From the NCBI RefSeq assembly GCF_009696045.1, contig NZ_VUMT01000003.1, positions 62,001 through 126,000 of the forward strand: a stretch of DNA of 64,000 nt, in the 5' to 3' direction. Source of the stretch: Velocimicrobium porci (GTDB lineage Bacteria > Bacillota > Clostridia > Lachnospirales > Lachnospiraceae). The first letter of the stretch is position 1. Every line of letters begins with the position of its first letter. Below are positions 54,645-62,542 of this stretch, piece after piece. The position numbers and the translations under genes are program-made. The notes beneath the pieces are model-generated. The model searched no databases. It was given only the letters and a program-made list of their open reading frames with translations, and was not told the DNA's origin.

Positions 54645-55960
54645 GGTATCTTGTTAATACATTCCTCCATAAATTTTATCTGTTCTTTTTGCACAAGGAA
54701 TGGATTCATTTGATATGGAATCTGAAATAGATGTCCGTTCCTAATTTCTTGAAACAAAATTTTACTCCTATACGAAGTTTCTTTCGGAATAAAATAAAAT
54801 GCCTGTTCCATAAAATGAGAAATCATTTTTTGACTAACTTTCCGTTCCCATGGCTGTTTCCCGATTAAAAGAAACAACTCATCGTACTTCCATCTTTGTT
54901 CTTTTTCTTCTGTCCAGATTCCATAGTCACAAATGTAAAATAAATAGCCACTATATTTTTCGATTAGTTCTGCCGGATCACCCGATACGGCAAAAAAATT
55001 TTTTTGTTCCCCAAGCTGTTCTTTTATTGCATATACAACCTGTTGATTTCCTGTTTCAATATATAATGTTTTTCCTACATATTGATTCAAATAAACGGTT
55101 AACATAATACTAAAATAGGTCACTCCCATTCTATGTTCTGCTCCGGCAATTACAATTTGAATCGGCGTAATCGGCAGTATATTATTTTGCCTGTCCTGTA
55201 TTTTTTGTAATTGCGTCCGCAATACTTCTACCGATGAATACCGCCGGGAGGGATTAAATTGTAGACATCGATAAAGCACTTGCTTTAATTTAACAGAATA
55301 CAAATTGGTTTTTCGTATCTTTTGAAAGCTTTCCTTTTTATCTGTAAAAGAACAACCTGTCATAAGAAAGAACAGTACACTTCCTATTCCGTATATATCA
55401 CTTCGTTTATCAATATTTTGCAGACCGTATTGTTCTGGTGCAGCATAGCCTTTCGTTCCAAATGATCTACAACGCAAATCAACTTCTTTTTCTAAAATTG
55501 CTGCTCCAAAATCAATTAACTTAAGAACGTCTTTACAAATAATTATATTATTGGGTTTTAAATCTAAATATAAAATGGATTCTTTACTCGAATGTAATGT
55601 ATCTATTACATCACATAGCTGAATTGTAAAATCTAAAACTTTACTTTCTGTTATGAAACCATGATTGAGCCGATAAGCTCTTAAAGATTCGCCCTCGATA
55701 AATTCCTCAATAATATAGTAATAATCTTCGTCTTCTTCAATATCATATATTATTGGGATATTGGGGTGTTTAAGATTTCTTAAGCTTGTTACCTCATTTT
55801 TAAAAGATTCCTGCATACACAAAGTTTTTCTGATTCGCTTTACAACCCTGTAGCAGTTAAGCTTAACATGTTCTGTAAGATAAATTGTTCGATACTTGTT
55901 ATCTGCTAATATTTTAATAACATGATACTTATCAAACCATATAATGTAGTAATGACACAC
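54593..55960 (-). CDS. Ser/Thr protein kinase fused to a pseudo-MinD domain
   Basis: About 455 residues. Kinase domain (10-265): ATP Lys in YRVVKRIRK, alpha-C Glu in KNEVTSLRNLKH, catalytic loop ILYLDLKPNNIII (Tyr-Leu-Asp in place of His-Arg-Asp, catalytic Asp and Lys kept), DFG in LIDFGAA, APE in GYAAPEQYG. The glycine loop is degenerate (LADNKYRTIYL). Residues 275-455 are MinD-like with a broken P-loop (AGAEHRMGVTYF). No membrane helix or PASTA repeats, so it is cytosolic. The GTG at 55960 overlaps the AAAGGAG site, and no ATG is in frame nearby: the true start is uncertain. First of three overlapping or tightly spaced genes. Confidence 0.78.
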   Translation of the reverse strand: MCHYYIIWFDKYHVIKILADNKYRTIYLTEHVKLNCYRVVKRIRKTLCMQESFKNEVTSLRNLKHPNIPIIYDIEEDEDYYYIIEEFIEGESLRAYRLNHGFITESKVLDFTIQLCDVIDTLHSSKESILYLDLKPNNIIICKDVLKLIDFGAAILEKEVDLRCRSFGTKGYAAPEQYGLQNIDKRSDIYGIGSVLFFLMTGCSFTDKKESFQKIRKTNLYSVKLKQVLYRCLQFNPSRRYSSVEVLRTQLQKIQDRQNNILPITPIQIVIAGAEHRMGVTYFSIMLTVYLNQYVGKTLYIETGNQQVVYAIKEQLGEQKNFFAVSGDPAELIEKYSGYLFYICDYGIWTEEKEQRWKYDELFLLIGKQPWERKVSQKMISHFMEQAFYFIPKETSYRSKILFQEIRNGHLFQIPYQMNPFLVQKEQIKFMEECINKIPCFVGHKKRKLVRRLHW

Positions 55961-56117
55961 TCCTTTCCACTGCCTTACGCCGTACTATTATTATAAATGA
56001 TTTTCCAAATCTTTTCAATCAAATTTTCGTTGTCTAATTTACTAAGATTTTTTCGAAGATTTGGTCATTATTACTATCAGATTTAGTTGACTTTAGCTTA
56101 ATTTTAAATTATACTTG

Positions 56118-56145
56118 TTTACAATCACAGATAGGCCGATATAAT
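56118..56145 (+). promoter_or_regulatory. mecA promoter
   Basis: TTTACA (56118-56123), 16-base spacer, TATAAT (56140-56145), 20 bases before the ATG at 56165, so the leader is short. Confidence 0.55.
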
Positions 56146-56164
56146 ATAAAAGGATGTGATTAAT

Positions 56165-56986
56165 ATGAAGATAGAAAAAATCAGTGATAATCAGATTCGT
56201 TGCACTTTAAGCAAAAAGGATTTAGTAGATAGAGAACTTCGTATCAGTGAACTTGCATATGGAACTGAGAAGGCCAAAGCATTATTCCGGGATATGATTC
56301 AACAGGCATCTTACCAATTTGGTTTTGAAGCAGATGATATTCCTCTTATGATTGAGGCAATACCTGTTTCTTCTGAGTGTCTTATCTTAGTTATTACAAA
56401 GGTCGAAGACCCAGATGAATTAGACACCCGTTTTTCTAAGTTCTCTCCTGAACAAGATGATAATGAATTCACGATTGAAGATGATGATGACGATACCGCC
56501 TATGCTGATGAGGTTCTTAACTGTTTTGACCAGTTAAATGAGTTAATTGATGGTGTAGTCGATGATTCAACTAAAACCGAAGATAATGATAATGAACAGA
56601 TAGATTTCATCCCACTTCCAGAAGCAATTTCTGGTAAAAAAACAAAGAAAACGAAAAATGAAGAAACGTTAAAACCTGTGTCCGTTCAGACTAACCTGAC
56701 AAAGGTATTTTCTTTTCACAATTTAGAAGAAGTCATTGTTCTTGCCGAACATATTGCACACACATATGACGGTGTAAATAGTCTGTATAAAGACCCAATA
56801 CGCAAAGCTTATTATCTTGTCATTGACAAATCAGAACATACACCAGAAGAATTTAACAAAGTATGCAATATCATTTCAGAATACGGTAAGGCTGAACGTA
56901 CAACTTATGCTACTCCAGCTTACTATGAGGAACACTTTGAATGTATTGTAAAAAACAAAGCAATTCAGATACTATGTGTGATGTAA
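56165..56986 (+). CDS. mecA: Adaptor protein MecA
   Basis: 273 residues from ATG 56165 with AAAGGATG upstream. N-terminal domain (MKIEKISDNQIRCTLSKKDL, ELAYGTEKAKALFRDMIQQA) selects substrates; an acidic linker (EDDDDDTAYADE and further) joins it to the C-terminal domain (about 180-273, FSFHNLEEVIVLAEHI, YYLVIDKSEHTPEEF, YYEEHFECIVKNKAI) that docks on ClpC. It delivers proteins to the ClpCP protease. Convergent with the PBP gene and divergent from the kinase unit. Confidence 0.92.
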   Translation: MKIEKISDNQIRCTLSKKDLVDRELRISELAYGTEKAKALFRDMIQQASYQFGFEADDIPLMIEAIPVSSECLILVITKVEDPDELDTRFSKFSPEQDDNEFTIEDDDDDTAYADEVLNCFDQLNELIDGVVDDSTKTEDNDNEQIDFIPLPEAISGKKTKKTKNEETLKPVSVQTNLTKVFSFHNLEEVIVLAEHIAHTYDGVNSLYKDPIRKAYYLVIDKSEHTPEEFNKVCNIISEYGKAERTTYATPAYYEEHFECIVKNKAIQILCVM

Positions 56987-56993
56987 AATAAAT

Positions 56994-57032
56994 AAAACAG
57001 CGGGAAAACAAAATTTGTTTTCCCGCTGTTTT
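56994..57032. terminator. Bidirectional terminator between mecA and the PBP gene
   Basis: Near-perfect palindrome: AAAACAGCGGGAAAACAAA pairs with TTTGTTTTCCCGCTGTTTT, with A-run and T-run on both sides. Confidence 0.92.
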
Positions 57033-57040
57033 ATTTATGA

Positions 57041-59374
57041 TTATTCCTGCCCTGTATTGCTCTCTGGAGTCTGGTTACCGCCTGAGTTTTCATCCGGGGT
57101 CTGCCCACCTGGATCCTCACTTGCCACAGGTTCACTAGGCGTATTCTCATCCTCCGTAGGTTCCTCCACTTCGTTATCATCCGAATTATTTTCATCTTCT
57201 GTACTGGTGTCAGGTTTTTTCGTTGGCGGAGGTGTCGTCTCAATTGGTTTCTCCTCTTCCGTATCCTCTTCTTCTGGATCTTCCAATTCCGGAATTGTTT
57301 CCTCTTCTGTAACCTCATCCTGGATTGTTTCCTCCTCTGCATCATCATCCTCCGTATTAACTTTATCTTCACTCTTTGAAGCACCTGCATAAGCTGGAAA
57401 CTCTCTGTTCGGCAAATCCATATGAATTGCCTCCATAAAGTTATGCCAAATTGTTCCGGGATAGCTGGCACCAGACAAATTACTAAGTGTTTGAGGAATA
57501 TCGTATCCAACCCATACACTCGTTGTATAATATGGTGTATATCCAACAAACCAGCCATCCTTTTTATCAGACGTTGTTCCTGTCTTACCTGCTGCAGACA
57601 TATTCGATAAACCTAATCCCCGACCGGTTCCATTTGTGAAAACACCCTCTAAAATATTTGTCATCATTCTGGATGCTTCTGTTTCATAAATATCTCTTGT
57701 TTCCGTCTTATCCTCAACAATTGTATCACCCTGTGAATCCTTAATTTTCACAATACAAGTTGGTTTTCGAAACTTACCATCATTTTCAATTGCTGCAAAA
57801 CCAGAAGCCATCTCTACTGTACTTGTTCCTTTTGTAAAGCCCCCTAAAGATGCTGCAGGATAATAATCATTTGCCTCGATTTTTGCAAAATCCATATCTA
57901 ATAAGTATTGCAGTCCAACGCGTGGAGTCAGTTGTTTAAATAATTCCCATGCAACGGTATTCTTTGACTTTTCTACCGCTTTACGAAGTGTAATCTTACC
58001 CTCATAAGTACCACTGGCATTTCTTGGACCATCTTCCGTCCGTTTGTCATCAACCATTGTATCAGGACGATAGCCTTTTTCAAGAATTGGTGTATATACA
58101 ATCAAAGGCTTAATTGCACTACCAGGTTGACGATAACTTTGGAATGCACGATTCAACGTATAACCCGCTGTTTTCTGGGAACGACCTCCTACAATTGCAA
58201 CAACTCTTCCTGTTTCATTGTCAATACAAGTTGCTGCCCCCTGAAGTTTATAAATTCCCTCATCACTTTTATCTTGAAATCCTTCCAGTGCATTATCAAC
58301 AGATTCTTGCAACTGCTTTTGTTTACTTGGATCAATCGATGTATAAATTCGGTATCCGGCACTAAATAAAGATTGCTGACACATTGCATATACTTCATCG
58401 TATCTTTCCTCATAACGGTCCCTCTCTTCATCTGATTCAAAGGAGTAGCGGAATACAAACCCCTGTTTTTCCATTAATGCCCGTACTGCACAGTTATAAA
58501 CATAAGTTTCAATATAAGTATTCTTCTTTTTCTTTTTCTTTACATTCAGTGTAACAGTTTCGCCTTTTGCAGAATTTAGCTCTGCTTCTGATATTTTCCC
58601 GTCCTCATACATTTGGTCGATAATACGGTTTTTACGTTTAATTGTATTATCATAATTTACTAACGGATCATACAACGTTGGATTATTTGGAATCGCACAA
58701 AGGAATGTTATTTCTCCAAGTGTAAGTTTATCTGCTGTTTTACTAAAATATCCTTTACTTGCAGCCTGAATTCCATAGTATCCATTTCCAAAATAGATGT
58801 TATTTAAATAAAACTCTAAAATTTGAGATTTTGTATATTTCTTCTCCATCTCAAGAGCAATAAACATCTCTTTCACCTTTCGTTCCCAGCTTACTTCATG
58901 TGTTAAAAATATATTTCGGCTCAACTGCTGGGTAATTGTACTTGCTCCCTGGGTAATTTCTCCCCTATGGACAACATACGCTTTTAAAGCTCTTATGATA
59001 CCTTTAATATCAATTCCTTTATGTTTCTCAAACTTTTTATCCTCAATGGATATCATCGCCTGCTTTACATACTCTGGTATATCCTCATAAGCAAGATAAT
59101 AAACATCCTTTTCACCCTTTAATGTTGCCAGCTGTTTTCCATTTGCATCATATACCAGACTGGTTTCTGATTGGCGAAATGTCTCTGTGCTGGAAGTAGC
59201 GATAAGCCTTTTTGCCTCATCATGGTATGCTATAATATCTCTCCCATAAGCAAGGTAAAGTACAACGCCGACTAAAAGTATCGTAATCAACAATAAAAGT
59301 AATAGTATCTTTCGTATCAATCTCATTCGATAACGAGCCTTCGTCATCTTCTTCTCTTTTTTCTTCTTTGCCAT
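57041..59374 (-). CDS. Class A penicillin-binding protein (bifunctional)
   Basis: 777 residues. Cytoplasmic basic start and one membrane helix (about 20-45); glycosyltransferase GT51 domain (65-250) with EDKKFEKHKGID and GASTITQQLSRN; transpeptidase domain (380-650) with the Ser-x-x-Lys box in QPGSAIKPLIVY, Ser-Lys-Asn in EKSKNTVAW and KTGTT. Builds and cross-links peptidoglycan. The last 110 or so residues are a low-complexity tail rich in Glu, Asp, Pro and Thr, ending in Gly/Gln/Asn. Ribosome site GAAGGAAAATCT. Closest by layout to PBP1A/PonA. Confidence 0.93.
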   Translation of the reverse strand: MAKKKKEKKMTKARYRMRLIRKILLLLLLITILLVGVVLYLAYGRDIIAYHDEAKRLIATSSTETFRQSETSLVYDANGKQLATLKGEKDVYYLAYEDIPEYVKQAMISIEDKKFEKHKGIDIKGIIRALKAYVVHRGEITQGASTITQQLSRNIFLTHEVSWERKVKEMFIALEMEKKYTKSQILEFYLNNIYFGNGYYGIQAASKGYFSKTADKLTLGEITFLCAIPNNPTLYDPLVNYDNTIKRKNRIIDQMYEDGKISEAELNSAKGETVTLNVKKKKKKNTYIETYVYNCAVRALMEKQGFVFRYSFESDEERDRYEERYDEVYAMCQQSLFSAGYRIYTSIDPSKQKQLQESVDNALEGFQDKSDEGIYKLQGAATCIDNETGRVVAIVGGRSQKTAGYTLNRAFQSYRQPGSAIKPLIVYTPILEKGYRPDTMVDDKRTEDGPRNASGTYEGKITLRKAVEKSKNTVAWELFKQLTPRVGLQYLLDMDFAKIEANDYYPAASLGGFTKGTSTVEMASGFAAIENDGKFRKPTCIVKIKDSQGDTIVEDKTETRDIYETEASRMMTNILEGVFTNGTGRGLGLSNMSAAGKTGTTSDKKDGWFVGYTPYYTTSVWVGYDIPQTLSNLSGASYPGTIWHNFMEAIHMDLPNREFPAYAGASKSEDKVNTEDDDAEEETIQDEVTEEETIPELEDPEEEDTEEEKPIETTPPPTKKPDTSTEDENNSDDNEVEEPTEDENTPSEPVASEDPGGQTPDENSGGNQTPESNTGQE

Positions 59375-59399
59375 AGATTTTCCTTCTTTAAAAGATAGA

Positions 59400-60263
59400 T
59401 TATATATGTTTCATTCGGTTACTTAATTCCGCAAATTGCTGCAATGTAAGCGCTTCTCCACGAATTGTAAGAGGCAGCTGCATCGCTTCAAGTATCCTTA
59501 CAATTTCTTCTTTTGTTATCGGAATATCCGGAGAATTATTTAACCCATTTACTAATGTCTTCCGACGCTGGTTAAAGGAAGCCCGTATAACCTTAAACAT
59601 AAGTTTTTCATCTTCTGCCTCCACCGGTGGCACCTGATGACAAGTAAGGCGGATTACTGCAGAACCAACCTTTGGTCTTGGCATAAAACAATTTGGTGGA
59701 ACATTTGCTACTATTTCCGGTCTTGCATAATATTGAACCGCCAGTGACAATGCACCATAATCCTTTGTCCCCGGACCAACTTGCATACGGTCCGCCACTT
59801 CTTTTTGTACCATAACAGTAATGTTTTGAAGTGGAACATGACTTTCAAACAGTCCCATAATAATAGGCGTTGTAATATAATATGGAAGATTTGCTACAAC
59901 TTTAATCGGTTGTCCATCATTTTTTTCCCTGACAAGCTCATCCAGATTCAACTTTAATACATCTTCATTGATAACAGATACATTATCATAGTCCGACAAC
60001 GTATCCTCAAGAATTGGTATCAAATTCTTATCAATCTCAACTGCTACTACCTCTCTTGCATGCTCGCAGAGATATTGTGTCATTGTTCCGATACCAGGAC
60101 CGATTTCTAATACAAAATCATTTTTTGTAATCCCTGCCGCATCAATAATTTTATCTAATACATGTGTATCAATTAAAAAGTTTTGACCAAACTTTTTTTG
60201 AAAATTAAAATTATATTTCTGTAATACGGCAATCGTATTTTGTGGTATTCCTAATGAAGCCAT
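59400..60263 (-). CDS. rsmA: 16S rRNA dimethyladenosine transferase
   Basis: 287 residues. Rossmann methyltransferase: KKFGQNFLIDTHVLDKI, LEIGPGIGTMTQYL (SAM site), VVAVEIDKNLIPIL, VVANLPYYITTPI (NLPY motif), ASFNQRRKTLVNGL. Dimethylates two adjacent adenines near the 3' end of 16S rRNA; loss gives kasugamycin resistance. Follows tatD by 12 bases, and with metG forms the common metG-tatD-rsmA neighbourhood. Confidence 0.96.
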   Translation of the reverse strand: MASLGIPQNTIAVLQKYNFNFQKKFGQNFLIDTHVLDKIIDAAGITKNDFVLEIGPGIGTMTQYLCEHAREVVAVEIDKNLIPILEDTLSDYDNVSVINEDVLKLNLDELVREKNDGQPIKVVANLPYYITTPIIMGLFESHVPLQNITVMVQKEVADRMQVGPGTKDYGALSLAVQYYARPEIVANVPPNCFMPRPKVGSAVIRLTCHQVPPVEAEDEKLMFKVIRASFNQRRKTLVNGLNNSPDIPITKEEIVRILEAMQLPLTIRGEALTLQQFAELSNRMKHI

Positions 60264-60275
60264 TTATTACCTCTT

Positions 60276-61043
60276 TCATTCTATGCAATACATTGCTTTT
60301 GCATTTTTTTCTGTTACCTCTATTACCTTATCATACCCGATTCCTTTTATTTTGGCAATCTCTTTGGCAATATAAGTAAGATTTAAAGATGAATTTCTTG
60401 TTCCACGATGTGGCTCAGGTGCCATATAAGGGCAATCTGTTTCAAGTAAAATCGATTCTAATGGTGCATATTCTACTACTTCCCGAAGCTTTTTCCCATT
60501 TTTAAATGTAACAACACCACCGACTCCAATATAATAGCCCTTATTCAAAAATTCTCTTGCAATTTCTTTACTGTAAGAAAAACAATGAATTACACCGCCG
60601 GCCTCTTCAGCTTTACATGAATTCATAATATCAAGCGTATCCTTTGCAGCGTCCCTGCTATGGATAATCATAGGTAGAGAAAGCTCTTTTGCCAAATCAA
60701 TTTGTTGCTCAAATGCCTTTTTTTGAATCGGACGTCCTGGTTCATCCCAATAATAATCCAGCCCAATCTCTCCAATTGAAACAATTTTTGATTTGATTGC
60801 CGACTCTTTTATAAACGATAAACTTTCATCCGTTATTTCCTCTGCCATCTCAGGATGAATACCAACCGCACCATAAATAAATTGATACTGGCTGGTAAGC
60901 TCCAGCGTCTTTTTAATTGTATCTATGCTAGAGCTTACATTTACTACATATCCTATTCCGTTTAAAGGAAAGCTTTCCAATAGTTCTTTTTGATCTTCTT
61001 TAAATCTCTCATCTTCATAATGTGCATGACTTTCAAATATCAT
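60276..61043 (-). CDS. tatD: TatD-family metal-dependent hydrolase
   Basis: 255 residues. TIM-barrel metal ligands: HAHYED (His-x-His), GEIGLDYYWD (Glu), MIIHSRDA (His), VIHCFSY (His) and LETDCPYMAP (Asp). Acts as a deoxyribonuclease in DNA repair/degradation or as D-aminoacyl-tRNA-type hydrolase in relatives. Same strand between the deacetylase gene (13 bases) and rsmA (12 bases), so likely one operon. Confidence 0.94.
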   Translation of the reverse strand: MIFESHAHYEDERFKEDQKELLESFPLNGIGYVVNVSSSIDTIKKTLELTSQYQFIYGAVGIHPEMAEEITDESLSFIKESAIKSKIVSIGEIGLDYYWDEPGRPIQKKAFEQQIDLAKELSLPMIIHSRDAAKDTLDIMNSCKAEEAGGVIHCFSYSKEIAREFLNKGYYIGVGGVVTFKNGKKLREVVEYAPLESILLETDCPYMAPEPHRGTRNSSLNLTYIAKEIAKIKGIGYDKVIEVTEKNAKAMYCIE

Positions 61044-61056
61044 CTATTTTCCATCC

Positions 61057-62523
61057 TTATTTTGTTACTTTTCTGTGTTGTACCGGTGGAACATACTCAT
61101 CCAATGCCTCGCATGAATAACCCATACTCTGAAGTTGTTTTATAAGACCCGGAAGTGATTCAACTGTTTTCTTCTTTGCTGCCGCATCATGCATCAATAC
61201 AACAGGAACAGAACCTGCTCTTTGTACCGTCCTGACAGCATTTTGTGTCAAGCCTGCCGCTGTATAATAACGTCCGGTTGCATCTTCATTGGAAGCATTC
61301 CAATCCACATATACAACGCCTGTATCGTTAAAATACTTCATATATTTTTGAATCTTTTTCCCAGCACAATAACTATTACTGCTTCCTCCCGGAAAACGAT
61401 AAAGCGTTGGCTTAATCCCTGTCGCTTTCCACACGATATCCCTCGTCGTTATGTAATCCTTTTTTAAAGAATCTAACGATTTATATACGATCTTATATTG
61501 ATGGGATGTAGAATGAACACCTATTGTATGCCCTTTCTCAACAATCTTACGATATTCATCCATAGAAAATTTATCTGTTTTTCCTAATACAAAAAATGTT
61601 GCTTTAGCATTATATTTATCTAATATTTCAAGAATCTTTTCTGTATTTTCACTTGGACCATCGTCAAATGTAAGATATACCTTCTTTTTATCGGTATTTT
61701 TATCTTCTACCATTGACAATTTAGATTGTTCATAAATCGGTTGCAACTTTTTTTTATAAACTGCCTTTTTTCCATTTGGAACAACGATTTCAATTTTCTC
61801 ATGCCCCTTAAGAGTAGCCATTTCTCCGCTTTTCACCATATTTGCGACCTTTTCGCCACGGAAAACAACTTGCTTTAAACTTGGGCAAGATGACTCAAAT
61901 AATCGTCCAATTTCCTCGATTGTAGCTGGAAAAATGACCTTCTTTAAATTTTTACAATATACAAAGGCACCTTCTTTTACTTTTATAACTCCTTTTGGAA
62001 TTAAATAATAAACACCGGTATCAATAACTGCAACCAAAGTCTTTCCACTTTTTGTATACAGTGTATTATCAACCACCTTATAGTTTGGATTTTCTTTTGC
62101 AACTGTAACTTTCTTTAAATTTTTACAACCAACAAACACATTTTCCTTTATTGTTCTGACTCCGGACGAAATAGTTATTGATTCAATTGCTTTATTCTTA
62201 GCAAATGCTCCATTCGCAAGGGCAGTAACTTTATATTTACTACCCTTTGAATCTGTTACTTCAAAAGGAATCTTAACATCTTTGACATTCTTTACCAAAC
62301 CAGTTATTTCAACCTCATCGGTCTTTCCTTTTTTCAGTACATGATACGAAAAAGCCCCTTTTATAAACTCTCCTTTTTGTTCGTCCTGTGCCTGAACAGT
62401 AATAACATTATCCTGTTCCTCAGCTTTTTCCCGCCATTCCACGGATTTACTTAAACAGGGAATTAATACTACACCACAAACAAGCAGTATTCCCATAATT
62501 ATTACATTAACTTTTTTATTCAT
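61057..62523 (-). CDS. Exported polysaccharide deacetylase with BspA-type LRR domain
   Basis: 488 residues. Signal anchor (about 6-22), then residues 50-255 with leucine-rich repeats of the BspA/LRR_5 type (ALANGAFAKNKAIESITISS, VFVGCKNLKKVTVAKENPNY, AFVYCKNLKKVIFPATIEEI), and a NodB deacetylase domain (275-480): TFDDGPSE (metal Asp), HSTSHQ (metal His pair), RFPGGSSNS, DWNASNEDATG and LMHDAAAKK. Removes acetyl groups from peptidoglycan or surface polymers; the LRR part would bind a ligand. Between metG and tatD, not a usual place for such a protein. Confidence 0.9.
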   Translation of the reverse strand: MNKKVNVIIMGILLVCGVVLIPCLSKSVEWREKAEEQDNVITVQAQDEQKGEFIKGAFSYHVLKKGKTDEVEITGLVKNVKDVKIPFEVTDSKGSKYKVTALANGAFAKNKAIESITISSGVRTIKENVFVGCKNLKKVTVAKENPNYKVVDNTLYTKSGKTLVAVIDTGVYYLIPKGVIKVKEGAFVYCKNLKKVIFPATIEEIGRLFESSCPSLKQVVFRGEKVANMVKSGEMATLKGHEKIEIVVPNGKKAVYKKKLQPIYEQSKLSMVEDKNTDKKKVYLTFDDGPSENTEKILEILDKYNAKATFFVLGKTDKFSMDEYRKIVEKGHTIGVHSTSHQYKIVYKSLDSLKKDYITTRDIVWKATGIKPTLYRFPGGSSNSYCAGKKIQKYMKYFNDTGVVYVDWNASNEDATGRYYTAAGLTQNAVRTVQRAGSVPVVLMHDAAAKKKTVESLPGLIKQLQSMGYSCEALDEYVPPVQHRKVTK

Positions 62524-62542
62524 TCTCTATCCCATCTCTTAT

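Noticed and set aside
57015-57392. Ser-rich 125-codon frame opposite the PBP tail
   Set aside because: It is the antisense of GAA/GAT-rich codons of the PBP tail, which always gives Ser-rich frames; no ribosome site.
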